From contig NC_059268.1 in assembly GCF_017591435.1 (NCBI RefSeq), positions 14,946,684-15,010,683 on the forward strand: a stretch of DNA of 64,000 bases. Reading direction: 5' to 3'. The stretch comes from Portunus trituberculatus (lineage: Eukaryota > Arthropoda > Malacostraca > Decapoda > Portunidae). Below, in pieces: positions 1 through 21,532 of the stretch (position 1 is its first letter; each line of letters begins with the position of its first letter). The position numbers were made by a program, and so were the translations under genes. The notes beneath the pieces were generated by a model. It worked only from the letters and a program-made list of their open reading frames with translations, was not told where the DNA came from and did no database searches.

Positions 1-349
1 CATAAGTTCACCAGTGGGGAACGTTATTCACTAAAACAAGAGCAACACTGACGAGAAAGTAATGGCAAAAGTCTTACTGAACGCAATCGTGTGACTGCTT
101 TTTAGTTTGGCTTGTGTGAAACTAGTGAGTAATGAGAGTAATATAACTTATGAACGGGAGGAAGACTAAACACCATTGTTAAAAGATTCTATAGCTCTCT
201 ACTTACACGACTGAGAGATTCCTAGCAGATCAGAGGGTTTGGGGAGAGAAGTGCTAAACACAGGAAGTGCAACTGCTGACCATGGCCATACCGTTGTGAG
301 GAAACGTGACCATTGCTAAGACTCCATCGATAAGACCATCCGTTATAAG

Positions 350-1045
350 CCTGTTTAACATTAGGTAGAAACTAACTGTAACATATTTATTCACCCTTGA
401 AGGAGAGAAAAAGCCTACATTATACTAAGAACAATAACAGTAAGCCTCTTGTGTGTGGTATTCCAGTGAAAAACCAAAAATAGTAGCCTTTGTGTGCTAT
501 AATATTAAGAAGGTAACTAACGTAACCTCTCACCCATGCAGAAGAAAAAGATCACCGATATTACAGTGAAAAACAATAGCAGTAGCCTTCTGTGTGGCAT
601 AACATTAAGTAGAAACACTAACATATCCCTTCACCCCATAAAGAAAAAAACAACACCAGCAAATAATAATAGTAGCTGTAGTAGTAGTGAAAATAATAAC
701 AGTAGCTCTTTGTGTGGCATGACATCAAGGAAAAAACAGTGTAGCATATCCTTTCATCCATGCAGGAGAAAAAAGGACCCACCAGCATACCAAAGAAACC
801 CAATAACAATAGCCTTCTGTGTGGGATAACACTAAATAAAAACACTACCATATCATTTATCCCTGCAGGAGAAAGAATAATAAAACCACCAACATACCAG
901 TGAAAATAAGAATGGTAGCTCTTTGTGTGGCATAACATTAAGTAGAAAACAGTGTAGCATATTCTTTTATCCTTACAGGAGAAAAAAAAAACCGCTTACA
1001 TTCCAGAAAAACCAATAACAGTATCCTTCTGTGTGGTGGCATCAA
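350..1045. repeat. Degenerate minisatellite, about 6 units of 105-130 bp
   Basis: Each unit contains aataacagtagcc-t-tgtgtgg, cataacattaagtagaaa, catatcctttcatcc and tgcaggagaaaaa. Divergence between units is high. It fills the first gene-free kilobase. Confidence 0.6.
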
Positions 1046-1333
1046 ATATGGATGGATGGGAACAGAACGATACCTTGTCGAGCAGTCACTAACTTATGCA
1101 TAATCCTATCTATACAAGTTGCAGGGTGATATACGTTTGCTTGATTTCCTCGTACTAGAGAGGAGTAAGCTTGTGTGATGTAGAATAAGCTCTCAGTAGT
1201 TCAGTTAGTGGTTTGAAGTTACGCGCGGATCATGAACAGCCTTTCTCGAACGCTTACATATCTCGAATGCTTTTTAACAGGCTCTTGTGTTTACTCAAAT
1301 TTTCAACTGTGCATTCATAATTCTAGTGATAGT

Positions 1334-1548
1334 TTAATTCTTCCACTACTGGGATATATTTTTGCCCTGAGATTTGTGTATGATTAGATCCTTTTATTGA
1401 CATTACGCAAGAGTCTATGTAGGTCAGAAGATTAATGGCCGGAGTCTTCACTATTCTAATCCCCCACATGAGTTTCTGAAGCTGTATGAAGTCACTAAAA
1501 AGTAAACAGAATGAGTATGGAAACGCGTCATGATATTGAAGGAGTTAA
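1334..1548 (+). mobile_element. TTAA-flanked MITE (piggyBac-type), about 215 bp
   Basis: Family signature: TTAACCCCTTCAGTAC at the left, tttttaccttgag..gattagac..attttattgacattaggaagggtctatggaggtcagaagattaatggcc inside, and gcgtcatggtactgaaggggTTAA at the right. This copy starts TTAAttcttccactactggg and ends gaaggagTTAA. Confidence 0.75.
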
Positions 1549-2671
1549 TAAGGATTTTGTATCATCAATAGCAAGACATTCGAGATAATTTGAAAAAGTC
1601 CACATGAGAAAGCAAAGTGTTTCAAAATTCTGATACATTCGCTCCGTGTTTGTGCTTCGGTATGTTTTTGCGAGTTGCAATTTTGAGGTTCTTTTGTTTC
1701 TACTGTAGGGCAAGACTTTTTTCCCTCAAGTGGTGCGTTGTTGAGCTTCACAGTTGGTTTGCTATATTTTGCGTGTTCTATTATACTGTTCGCATCTCTC
1801 CTTCTCGCCGGTAATGTTACAGGGGGTCAGAACTGGCGAGGACTTTAGGCACGAAGAGTTTATAGTGATTCATTAAGTGTTACAGTCCCTCTCATCATTC
1901 ATTTATGTGCTATAACAAACACGATTCCATAACGCAAGAAACTTCTCCACAATATCCATTTACATTTCATCTCTCGCAATGTGTGCATTGTATTTGATCT
2001 TTGGCATCCCTCTCCCGTAAAGCGTCGTGTTTTTCTCCACACAGGCGGAGTGAAGTCAGTAGCGAGCGGTGTCTCGCGCGAGGAACTGTGGATGTCATGC
2101 TAGTGCGTCAGATCTTGTTATCATAGTCTCGTGTATCTGTAAGTGAGAAAAGTGCATTAAAGCAAAATATTCCAGGACTTGATCGGCTGCTGGTACACAA
2201 ACACCGCCAAGACTGGACTAGGTGACTATATGGATGTGTGCTTTCATAATAGTAGCACAGATTTCCCTTCCCTTTATGTCACAACGTGAGTAGCTTCGTG
2301 CTGAGTGACCTGTGACGGTTCCTCCTCCCATTACCTCGCCATTTCTATCATTTACGTTGCTGTGGATGTAGCAGATGTTCAAAATGCTACAAATGGCTCA
2401 AGTAATGTGGTGCGCTGTGGTAACTCCTGACAGAATGATGAATTTGGTGTCAAGCTGTCATTTAAAAAGATAGGTATGGGAAATATGCATCAGAGAGAGA
2501 GAGAGAGAGAGAGATGAGGTACGTATACATGGATTCAAGCAGTTAAAGGGGGAACCATGCAATCAGTCCTCCAGCAGAAAGAATAACAACAACTAGGGTA
2601 ACGATCTCAGTCACCTACGTGGGGCCTTTAACCTTTTGTGAATCCTTACTCTTGCCCAGGATGCCTCCTTC

Positions 2672-2673
2672 CC

Positions 2674-2719
<46 letters not shown>
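2672..2719. repeat. (CT)n microsatellite
   Basis: Pure CT run of about 48 bp. A smaller GA run is at 2492-2513. Confidence 0.9.
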
Positions 2720-2724
<5 letters not shown>

Positions 2725-3329
2725 GTGGCAACCTTTCATTACCTGCGTTATTTGGGTTTAAAACATTTTTGCCTTTTTCTTTTTCCACGGTCATTGGTTT
2801 TCATTTTTTGTTTTCACCCAACGAAGCATTTTTCCTCGCTTCATTGAACCAATGGCCGTTTCATGCAGTGTCGTTGCCGTAACGTAGTGGCGCCAAGTAT
2901 CATGGAAGGAATCGTGTGTAGAAAGTGAACCAAGGTGGGGATCGGGAGAGCGTCAGGGAAGGAAATTGTCCAGAGGGGGAGTATGACAGTGCCTTGTGTT
3001 ATTAATCTACTGGTGGTCGTGTTTCGTGTTGTTTGCTGAACCTGACTGTTCTATCCACCTTCACAATGCTCCTCCCATCCGGCCAGTCAGTCAGCCATTT
3101 CTTAGGCAAATCTTTTAATGATGTTGCTGTAAACGTGTCCTTAAGTAACTAACTGCGGTTGAAATATACAGAACACCTTATCGATATGTATGTGTACCTC
3201 CGCAAACTAAGGCGTTTCCATGTATATCGCCTCTGTACAGTCAAAACACGCTTTGTACATAGAAATACTGAGGAATTTGTAAAGCAGTTCAAATAAATGA
3301 GCTTCTAGAGAGAGACACCGTGTTGAAGA

Positions 3330-3491
3330 TCAAACTTTAAGCTTTTTTTAATGTGTTTTTGCGTTGTAGAGGCAGAGTGACAAGTTTTCTATCATATCAA
3401 CTGGAGAAACACTCTTAAAAACTTCGATAGTCATCTCTATAGCCTTGGAAAATGGTCGCGGTGAGAGAGCAAAGCGTTTCTGAATGCGGAC
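3330..3491. mobile_element. Second MITE family, partial copy
   Basis: Shares ctggagaaacactcttaaaa, tcatctctatagccttggaaaatggtcg and gcgtttctgaatgcgg with the other copies. Confidence 0.5.
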
Positions 3492-3960
3492 CTTATATAG
3501 AAGAAAATATTATAGAACAATTACTTTTGGACAATCTAAGGATACAAAGGAAGAAAGAAATAATGTATGAAAGAAGAGAGAAATTCAGTGGAGAACTTGA
3601 TGGACAGAGAATAAAAAGATACGAAACTGCGAAACATTAGGGAAGCGCCGATATAAAGGCCAACTTTCTCTACACTTGACCTGACCAATAAGGTGTAGTC
3701 AGTGACCATGCAGGGTTGTGATGGTGCAGGTTTTGTCATTTGGATCTCACACGCAGATCAGTTTCTTTGGGGAGCAAGCGTCGAGGTGCGAAGTTCAAGT
3801 CGATCCTATACCAAGTTCTTCTCCTATCAATTGCCTCACTTCTGTCTCCTTACCGTCTGAGGGGACTCGCTAAGTACGTCAGGAATGTGTTGTGTCATAA
3901 AGAGCGATGTTGTAAGCTCTGTGAAGTTCATATTTAAAGTCAATATAAGTAGCATTGATA

Positions 3961-4247
3961 TTCAACCTTAAGACTTGTGTACGATTAGACCATTTTATTT
4001 ACATTAGGAAGGGTCTGTGGAGGTCAGAAGATTAATAACCAGTCTTCACTATCCACATAAGTTCTGAAGCCGTATAAAATCACCAAACAGTAAGCAGAAT
4101 GGATATGGTAACGCGTCATGGTACTGAAGGGGTTAATGGCCAGTCTTCACTATTTTAATTCCCCACATAAGTTTCTGAAGCTGTATAAAATCACCAAAAA
4201 ATAAGTAGAATGAATATAGAAACGCGTCATGGTGCTGAAGGAGTTAA
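3961..4247 (+). mobile_element. Two joined MITE copies (TTAA family)
   Basis: A nearly complete copy (about 3961-4136, left terminus missing) ends ctgaaggggTTAA at 4133-4136. The right half of another copy (tggccagtcttcac... to 4247) continues directly. The junction is exactly at the internal agaTTAAtggcc of the family, so this looks like an insertion into that internal TTAA with the left half of the host copy lost. Confidence 0.65.
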
Positions 4248-4469
4248 GCTTGTCGTCTCTTTGATGTAAGAAAAAAGACTGATGCCTGTACATCTCCCTT
4301 ATCATGATAGAGAGGTGTCCCGCAAACCTGAAGAACCTTTTAAAACATTCTCGTATTTCATTGGAGAAAATAAGGAAAGCCACAAGGACCCACCAGGCCT
4401 ACCTGTATGAAACACACCTACTCATATTTCCACCAATCATCCCCATCCATACATTTATCACATATTCTT

Positions 4470-4641
4470 TTAAACCCTTCAGTACCTTGACGCATTTTTT
4501 ACATTGATTTTGTGGTATGATTGAACGATTTTATTTGCATTAGCAAGGGTATATGGAGGTCAAAAGATTAATGACCAGAATCTTTACTATTCTATTCCCA
4601 ACATGTGTTTCTGAATCTGTATAAAATCACAATATAGTAAC
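4470..4641 (+). mobile_element. MITE copy (TTAA family), right end truncated
   Basis: Starts ttTTAAacccttcagtacc and keeps the internal blocks to gtataaaatcac, then joins LINE-derived sequence. Confidence 0.65.
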
Positions 4642-4644
4642 CTT

Positions 4645-4850
4645 TCTCTGGTAAACTCTGGAAGTCCCTGCCTGTTTCTGTATTTCCATCTTTCTATGAC
4701 TTGACTTCTTTTAAGAGGGAGATTTCAAGACATTTGTCCCTGAATTTTGGATAACTCACTTGACCTTTAAGGGAACTAGCAACCCAATAAGCCTTTTTTT
4801 TCCATTTTTTGTTGCCCTTGGCCAGTTGTCCTTCCTGCATAGAAAAAAAG
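4645..4850 (+). mobile_element. LINE 3'-end fragment, second family
   Basis: Contains ctctggtaaactctggaagtccctgcctg, ctatgacttgacttctttta and gttgcccttggccagttgtcc, shared with 6285-6470 and 61500-61700. Ends in an A-rich tail (catagaaaaaaag). Confidence 0.5.
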
Positions 4851-5241
4851 AATGAATATGAAAATGCGTCCCGGTACTGAAGAGATTGAAGCTCCGTAAT
4901 GATTCGTTGCTAAAAACTTTATTACTGAATCCAAGCTTAAGCAACAAATGAGGAACCAAAACCACATCAGCAAAAACTAAAGGATAGGATACATGAATTA
5001 ATAGAAGTTCTAGGAGTGCAATGCTTTGATTCATGAATTTTGTAGAGGATCGCTGCTTATTTCACTCACGGCCTATTTATGTGGCGAATGATAGTTAATC
5101 ACGATGAACTGCATATTGTGTGAGATAACCTGCGTGTTTGTGATGATATGTCCTTAATAAGAGGAGAGTCACTCGTTAATGCAAGTAACATTGTCGTTTT
5201 GTTAGTGTATCGTTGGTGTGTAAGGTTATGTGACGTGGATG

Positions 5242-5242
<1 letters not shown>

Positions 5243-5300
<58 letters not shown>

Positions 5301-5322
5301 GTTAGGGAAAGGAAAAGGAGAA

Positions 5323-5376
<54 letters not shown>
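5243..5376. repeat. (GA)n compound microsatellite
   Basis: Two long GA runs split by tgggttagggaaagg. An (AC)n follows at 5439-5471 and a (GT)n at 5609-5653. No gene here. Confidence 0.9.
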
Positions 5377-5380
<4 letters not shown>

Positions 5381-5436
5381 ATACAACTATACATATGAGC
5401 AGAATTTTCCTTTTGCGCATCCCTCTCCCTCTCCAG

Positions 5437-5474
<38 letters not shown>

Positions 5475-5605
5475 AGAAATGAGTGAAAGGTCTGCGTGTG
5501 GTTTTGTTTTCATTAAGGGCTATTTCTTTCCCCTAAGTGTGCACGTGGATTAATAAAACGTCAGTAAACCATCAGCACGTCAGAACAATGATGGGTGTGT
5601 TGTTC

Positions 5606-5654
<49 letters not shown>

Positions 5655-5879
5655 ATTGTGCTTTCGTGTATGTGTGATGATAAGCGACTATCTTATCGTT
5701 CGTCCTGTCTTTTCGTCCTCCTCTCTACTTCATCCCTTCCTCATATCTTGTCTGAATAAGTTTGCTTCCACCACCTGCCCTGATAATGAAGTGCAGCTTC
5801 TAGTGTTACCTTCTCCACCACCGTAGCGCCTCTCAGCCTCCCGGGATCTCTTTAGGATACTTTCAAGAGTGTAGTTCTT

Positions 5880-6475
5880 TCTTCTTTATTCACGAGTGTT
5901 CTGCCGTATAGATATTACAAGCTGCATGGCTCAAGTGAGTATTCCGTATGTTCTTTTTGGTGTGCGCATTTTAAGGATGAGTCAAGTACTGTCTTTTGAA
6001 ACGCTTTGGACTCGACTGATCTTGTTAACTGTATGCCTTCCCTCCTCCTGCGGCCTCGCTGTACAAGACTTTCTTCTACCTCTCACTCCTACTCTGTCCA
6101 ACTCTCTAATGCAAGTGTTGTCTTTTGAAACGCATTGTACTCGACTGATTTTGCTGATTGTTATGCGTCCCCTCTTCCTGTGTCCTCGTTATACAAGACT
6201 TTCATCTTCCTCTTACTCTTACTCTGGGCAACTCTATAATGCAAGAGTTACCAGTACTGTCTCATTCGTTCATACCTTTCTCTGGTAAACTCTGAAACTC
6301 TCTACCTGCTTCTGTAATTTCAACTTCCTATGACTTGACTGCATATAAGAGGAAGGTTTCAAGATATTTATCCCTCTTTATAGCTAAGTTTGTCGGACCT
6401 TCAAGGGAAGTGGGTCCTTTTTTTTTTCGCATTATGTTGACGTTGGCCAGTTTTCTTCTTTTACATGTACAAAAA
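5880..6475 (+). mobile_element. LINE 3'-end fragments, second family
   Basis: Conceptual translation in shifting frames gives the typical C-terminus of Jockey/CR1-like ORF2 (SYDLT-x-FKRKVSRYLSLF), followed by a tail rich in T/A (gggtccttttttttttcgc, gttggccag, tacatgtac). An internal stretch of about 120 bp is duplicated (about 5985-6105 and 6106-6240: gtcttttgaaacgc...actcgactgat). The same 3' end recurs at 4645-4850, 60085-60235 and 61330-61725 (+) and about 61025-61150 (-). Confidence 0.5.
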
Positions 6476-6795
6476 CTGTTCTCGACTATTGGGACTTATT
6501 GGAGTTTTAAAAGCTGCGTTCATACTTCTCGTAATAGTGAAGCAATAGTTATGTACTTTCAAAACACTCTCTAAAACCGGACTCATTATAATTGAATCTT
6601 TATGGAAAATATAATTTAAAAGAACACAGCGTTTCAAAATACAGCTGCCATTGTCAAAAATCAACTCAAGTTTTTGTACAACTGTGTGGCGTTATCAAGA
6701 TCGGGTCGTCATATATGTATATTATGCAATATTGTGGAAGGACGATGTTTGTACTTTGTACACCTGACGCTTCTCTTATGTTATACCAAGAATCT

Positions 6796-7017
6796 GGGTC
6801 TATATTCAAAATGCTTTGCTCTCTCACTACAACTATTTTCCAAGGTCACAGAGATGATTGGCGGGGTGTTCAAAAATGTTTCCCCAGTTATTAACGTAAA
6901 AATCATATCAATCTGGATTTAGAACTGTAAAAATCCCTTGAAAAACTCGTGAAAATTTGGATAAAGTCTATCGAAATAGTGGAGGTGAAGTGCAGAAATG
7001 TTTGAGAATACGATTCC
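6796..7017. mobile_element. Second MITE family (ends near CCGTATTCAGAAACGCTT)
   Basis: About 215-bp element with imperfect inverted ends (gtattcaaaatgctttgctctc ... cagaaatgtttgagaatacg). Shared inner blocks are ttttccaaggtcacagagatgatt, tctccagttattaa and ctcgtgaaaatttggataaagtc. Copies also occur at about 3330-3491, 17835-17988, 18585-18796, 53453-53667 and 57846-58078. Confidence 0.6.
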
Positions 7018-7710
7018 TGATGCTCACGTTAGGCAACCTTGTACTTAGAATGACTTCGCCTCAAGCCTAGCAGGTGCAAGTTTTGGAGTATACTGAAAGA
7101 CACTACACCCAGCAGATGTTGAGATCGAGATGTCCAAATCCTTCATTGTATATTAAAAATCAGTCAAGGCAACTCTTTTAGCAGTCAAATGGTTGATATT
7201 TCTGGGGAAGAAAAGCATAGTAAAAATCCTATTTCAGCACAGTACACTTTGAATAGTTGTTTTTAGTTTTATCTTTATTTGAGCTCAATTTGTGATAGTG
7301 TAAATCTTTATATCAACACTCAGATAGCATTATCAAACCACGGGAGTCCATAATTATCTCCTTTCCTGCTGTGCATAATGAAGAACAAAACTGCAGTAAA
7401 GTCATTGTACAATACACTTTTCTGAGCTGAATCTAACATCATAACAGCTTCTTTGTTCATTGTTGTTGTTGTTATCGAGTGTTTTGACGCCTGATCATGT
7501 GTTTGACAGACTGTAATGGTAGTAACTCGTGTTTTCAAGGTCGTTTACGTGATTTCAGTAATCTGTGTTGCTCTTGTCTTGGCACAACAAAACGTTCAAG
7601 AATTTTGGCCTTTACTTTATATCAATGGTTAGGTTTACTAGTTGGTGTTACCTTGCGTCTAAAGTTTCATTTAGCATTACCTTCTTTTCACTCATTGCTA
7701 ATTATTTCTA

Positions 7711-7952
7711 TCCCTTCAGTACTGGAAAGCATTTTTACCAAGAGTTAGAGTATGATTAGACGATTTTATTTACATTAGGAAGCGACAGATTAACAAGATT
7801 TCTACTTTACAGGAAGGGTTTGCTGAGGTCAGAAGATTTATGGCCAGAATCTTCACTATTTTAATTCCCACACAAGTTTCTGAAACCGTATAAAATCACT
7901 AAATAGTAAGCAGTATGAATATGGAAACACGTCATAGCACTGAAGGAATTAA
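7711..7952 (+). mobile_element. MITE copy (TTAA family) with internal insertion
   Basis: Runs from tcccttcagtactgg to ctgaaggaaTTAA. About 30 bp (cgacagattaacaagatttctactttac) from the second MITE family interrupts the ggaagggtc block. Confidence 0.65.
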
Positions 7953-8191
7953 CAGTTACCATTCCGGAAGTCCCTCGAGAAAACCAGCTTCTGTATTCTT
8001 CTAAAAATCAGGTAATTACCACTGCGACTCTTTACTTTCCTACATTCTATGCTAAAGTCTTACAGGTATCCGTTTTCTTTGCTAACCTGAATGAAGAAGA
8101 AGTAATGGCAGGAAATGAGGCTAGATAAATTACTGTTCTTGTAATCAATCTTTCCGCTCTCCACGCCTAGAAATATTATCCACTCTTCAAG

Positions 8192-8593
8192 TTAACCCTA
8201 TCAGTACCAGGATGAATTTTTACTATGGTTTTGGTTGTGATTAGACGATTTCATTTACATTAGGGAGGGTCTATGTAGGTCAGAATATTATTGGCAAGAA
8301 TCTTTACTATTTTAGCCCTTTCAGTACCATGCCGCGTTTTCATATTCATTATGGTTACATCTTGGGGATTTTATACAGTTTCATAAATTCATGTGGGGAT
8401 TAAAATAGCGACGACTCTGGCCATTCATTTTTTGACCTCCATAGACTCTTCCTAATGTAAATAAAATCGTCTAATCACACCCTAAAATCATGATGGAAAT
8501 GTGTCTCAGAATTAAAGGGGTTAATGCCAACATAGTAAGTAAGTAAGTAAGTAGAACGAATATGAAAACGCGTCATAGCACTGAAGAGGTTAA
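8192..8593 (+). mobile_element. Nested MITEs: one TTAA-family copy inside another
   Basis: The outer copy starts TTAAccctatcagtaccagg at 8192 and ends ctgaagaggTTAA at 8593. At its internal ctattTTAA it is split by a complete inverted copy at 8312-8524 (ttagccctttcagtaccatg ... aaaggggTTAA). The right part also shows a (AGTA)n expansion. Confidence 0.8.
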
Positions 8594-8689
8594 TTCTAGG
8601 AACGAGCGGCTAGAATCATGATGCATCTCTGACATGTGATAAGATGTGATAAGATGCGGCTTCATTCTGCAAGGCTCTAGACAGTGAAT

Positions 8690-8960
8690 TTGATTTTTAA
8701 GGATATTTTTCATGGTTATAGTGCAGATTAACAAGATTTCTACGTTATCATCAGGAGGGACAATCTTTCAGTAGACTCTAAACAGTGAATAGGGTGTTTT
8801 AAAGGTGTTGTTTTATGGTTACAACGACAGATTAACACAATATCTACGTTATCATGAGAGGGGACAATCTTTCAGTAGACTTTAGACAGTGAATAGGGTT
8901 TTTTTTTTTTTTTTTTTTGCAGCTACAGATTAACAAGATTTCTACTTTACTATCAGAAGA
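8690..8960. repeat. Three tandem partial copies of second-MITE sequence
   Basis: The block gattaacaagatttctac(g/t)ttatcat...acaatctttcagtagactctaaacagtgaa recurs about every 95 bp (about 8715, 8820 and 8925). A poly-T tract separates the last two. Confidence 0.55.
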
Positions 8961-9394
8961 AACAATCGTGAGAACCCGGCTCTCTGTAATATTTTGTGAG
9001 AATTTTGGAGGCGTGATCTCATCCAGGTTAAGTACACCTGTCAAATATTTGAGGAATTCTGTGAATGTCTATACAAACTACATTTTTTAACCGTTCCTTC
9101 TGTGTGAAGTTCTTAGAGCAATGTTTCAACACTATTTAATTTAATTGTGAGTGGTTATTACAACGCTATTCACCATGAGTGTCGTTTCCGAAGTGCATAA
9201 TCACAATCAGGCATGCCAACCATTCAGAGCTGACTAATCACATGAGAGCATCAGAGCACGTGACATTTGGTGTTTCTATCTATTATCATCCGGCATCTCT
9301 ATTCATAAACCTTTATAATCCAATTTTAAAACCCCCAGTGACTCGCTACTAACAACTATTACATCCATATACCACAATTTGAAAACTCCCTCCC

Positions 9395-9399
<5 letters not shown>

Positions 9400-9469
<70 letters not shown>
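9400..9469. repeat. (CT)n microsatellite
   Basis: About 70 bp of pure CT. Confidence 0.9.
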
Positions 9470-9472
<3 letters not shown>

Positions 9473-9693
9473 CAGTTTATCAAGATTTAAACTCATTAGT
9501 TTTGCTCCTGATTACTGACTTTAAGTAATCTATTTTTATTATCCTCGTTCTATCCCTGACGGCACTTCAAATCAAAATTCTTTACCACGGCCTGTAAACT
9601 GGGCCAGCTATTATTGCCTCTTTACGGAAAACAAAATTTGATAACGTGATCCCTCTTCTTTTGTATTGGCACCCTCTTTCATCCATCACCTCT

Positions 9694-10108
<415 letters not shown>

Positions 10109-10205
10109 GGTTTATTAGTAATTGCAGTACATACATACTGAAAATGTACATATGGGGATTAAGAAAGACTTAAGATTAGAATCTTAACTTAGCTGTTTAT
10201 GGCTT

Positions 10206-10260
<55 letters not shown>

Positions 10261-10522
10261 TGCGTGTTTGTACAGTATGTATACGTTGTACATATCTTCA
10301 TTTTCCCATCTAAATCACTCCTGTATGATTTATCTTGAATGTTCACCAGACAAACTAAACTCATTATTCTCGAAACTAGAAGCATTAACATTCCCTGTCC
10401 CGTGGCGGCAGGCTGGAGGTGCTTTGGTCAGCGCAGGCAGCGGGCGAGGAGCCGCGGCGGGGAGGCCAGTGCATGCGGGTGAGTCATGAAGGGGCGCCCC
10501 GTGTGCAGCCCTGAGCCTGGCC

Positions 10523-19066
<8,544 letters not shown>

Positions 19067-19173
19067 TGTTTCTCCTCTTACTAATTAATGAGTGACGTGT
19101 AGTATTGTTATTGTTACCGTTGTTGTTGTTATTAGTAGTAGTTTAATTATTAATAGTATTTATTTGTTTATTG

Positions 19174-19183
19174 TTGTTATTAC

Positions 19184-19226
<43 letters not shown>

Positions 19227-19344
19227 TATATTATTTGTATTATTATTACTATCATTATTATTACTGTCTTTATCATCTTTGCTATAACTACTGTAACTGC
19301 TACTATTTCTACTTGTAATTACATTTCTGGGGATGAGCATACAC

Positions 19345-19433
<89 letters not shown>
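19174..19433. repeat. (ATT)n and (AC)n arrays after the GT7 stop
   Basis: ATT-rich 19174-19260 and AC 19345-19433, running into a family B SINE. A second AC array, 19730-19772, follows it. Confidence 0.9.
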
Positions 19434-19435
<2 letters not shown>

Positions 19436-19725
19436 CCCGGTAGCTCAGTGGTTAGAGCGCTGGCTTCACAAGCCAGAGGACCGGAATTCGATTCCCCGGC
19501 CGGGTGGAGATATTTGGGTGTGTCTCCTTTCACGTGTAGCCCCTGTTCACCTAGCAGTGAGTAGGTAAAGGGATGTAAATCGAGGAGTTGTGACCTTGTT
19601 GTACCGGTGTGTGGTGTGTGCCTGGTCTCAGGCCTATCCGAAGATCGGAAATAATGAGCTCTGAGCTCGTTCCGTAGGGTAACGTCTGGCTGTCTCGTCA
19701 GAGACTGCAGCAGATCAAACAGTGA

Positions 19726-19730
<5 letters not shown>
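19434..19730 (+). mobile_element. tRNA-derived SINE, family B
   Basis: Full-length copy with the same head, body and tail as 15497-15786. It begins directly after an 88-bp (AC)n and ends in gtgaattACACAC. Lies just downstream of the GT7 stop codon, probably in the 3' UTR. Confidence 0.75.
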
Positions 19731-19766
<36 letters not shown>

Positions 19767-20132
19767 GCGCGCGTGAACAAAGAATTAAGACTAGCAGAAA
19801 GATTAAGTAAAATTCGACGAGGAGAGATAGAAAGAGAGCAAACAAAAATGTAATTTGTTACTGTAGCAAACCGAAGAGTGGATGTCCTGAATATCCGTCA
19901 CAGTGTGTTTGGCGCCGCTGTTCCCAAGTGACAGACCAAACCCGAACATTCCTAATCGAAGGCAGGGACTCGCGCACCGTACTGGCTGGCGTGTGCGCGA
20001 GGAAACCTTGTCTTGGTGTAAAGTTATCCATTTTCAGCATACACACACACAAAATGGTTACCTTGTCCTGCCATATATTACAGTAATACTAATACTGAAC
20101 TATGCTTGTGTAACGTATTAGTCACTGTTGCA

Positions 20133-20344
20133 GTAACCCCTTCAGTACTGGGATGCATTTTTACCTTAAGTTTTGGGTATGATTAGACGATTCTTTTCAC
20201 ATTAGGAAGGGTCTATGGAGGTCAAAAGATTAATGGCCACAGTCCTCACCATTTTAATCCCACTGAAATTTCTGAAGTTGTATAAAATCACTAAACAGTA
20301 ACCATAATGAATATGGAAACGCGTCATGGTACTGAATGAGTTAA
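20133..20344 (+). mobile_element. MITE copy (TTAA family)
   Basis: Starts gTAAccccttcagtactggg and ends tggtactgaatgagTTAA. The copy is nearly complete. Confidence 0.75.
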
Positions 20345-20352
20345 TGACGCCA

Positions 20353-20354
<2 letters not shown>

Positions 20355-20425
<71 letters not shown>

Positions 20426-20435
20426 TGTGTGTGTC
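20355..20435. repeat. (GT)n microsatellite
   Basis: About 80 bp, 10 bp after a MITE end. Confidence 0.9.
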
Positions 20436-20715
20436 TGTTGTGCTGGGACATCGTTATTCAGGTGATTTCACACGACAAGACCAGAATGAAGCAGGGCCAC
20501 CTGACAGGCCTGGCTAGGGGACCACGGTGACTTAAATGTACTAGTACCTTTTGTATTGACTGTGACTCAATTTATATATCTAACCATCCATCTACGAGTA
20601 TCCATCTGCCTGCCTACTTACTACCTTTCTGCTTCCCATTTATCTATCCATCCACTGCTCAATCGAATCTACATGTGCATAATTCCTGCTATGTGTTCTG
20701 TAGACATTTGTTTTA

Positions 20716-20726
20716 CCACCACCACC

Positions 20727-20799
<73 letters not shown>

Positions 20800-20848
20800 T
20801 CAACATCAACATCAACACAACAACAACAAGAACAACAACAACAACAAT
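20716..20848. repeat. (CAC)n(CAA)n(CAT CAA)n trinucleotide array
   Basis: Runs of CAC, then CAA, then alternating CATCAA and CAA. The array gives His/Gln/Asn ORFs that are not genes. Confidence 0.9.
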
Positions 20849-21053
20849 TTATTTTAGTTCAATTTGAGTTCTTTTTTTTTTTTTTGAAGTGGTTTGTATG
20901 TGTAAATGCGTATACTTAATAAGAAAATTTGAGTTACATTTATTTGTTTTTCTTATACAGTGTAACTGGGTACAGTAAGTAGATTTATGAAGTGAAAAAA
21001 AAATATTTGATACGGGAAAAGAAAGAAGAAACGGATGAAACCAAACACACACA

Positions 21054-21162
<109 letters not shown>

Positions 21163-21321
21163 CGTGGATATAGAGTTGTAGGCATCTTACATTCTTCCCC
21201 TAAAAAATGACAACATTAGAACCTTCAGAAGAACTCTGGCCCTTCAAAGGTAACAGTACAAGATATATTCATATAATTTCTCTGTTATTTTTGCTCACAT
21301 AAGAGACCATCGGAGAAAGAT

Positions 21322-21532
21322 TTAACCCCTTCAGTACTGGAACTCATTTTTACCCTGAGATTTGTGTACAATTAGACCATTTTATTGACATTAGGAAGGA
21401 TCTATGGAGGTTAAAAGAATATGGCCACCGTTTTCACTCTTTTAATCCCCCACACAAGCTTCTGAAACTATAAAATCACCAAATAATAAGCAGAATGAAT
21501 ATGAAAACACGTCATGGTACTCAAGAGGTTAA
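21322..21532 (+). mobile_element. MITE copy (TTAA family)
   Basis: Complete: TTAAccccttcagtactgg to ggtactcaagaggTTAA. Confidence 0.8.

Noticed and set aside
536..938. Open frames on both strands in the first kilobase
   Set aside because: They track the degenerate minisatellite units, have Asn/Ser-rich low-complexity translations and no splice or start context.
19440..19513. tRNA-Val(CAC)-like gene, also at 57268, and on the minus strand at about 15786 and 62937
   Set aside because: A and B boxes are present, but the head is always joined to the same roughly 220-bp body and AC tail, with mismatches in the arms. These are SINE heads, not functional tRNA genes.
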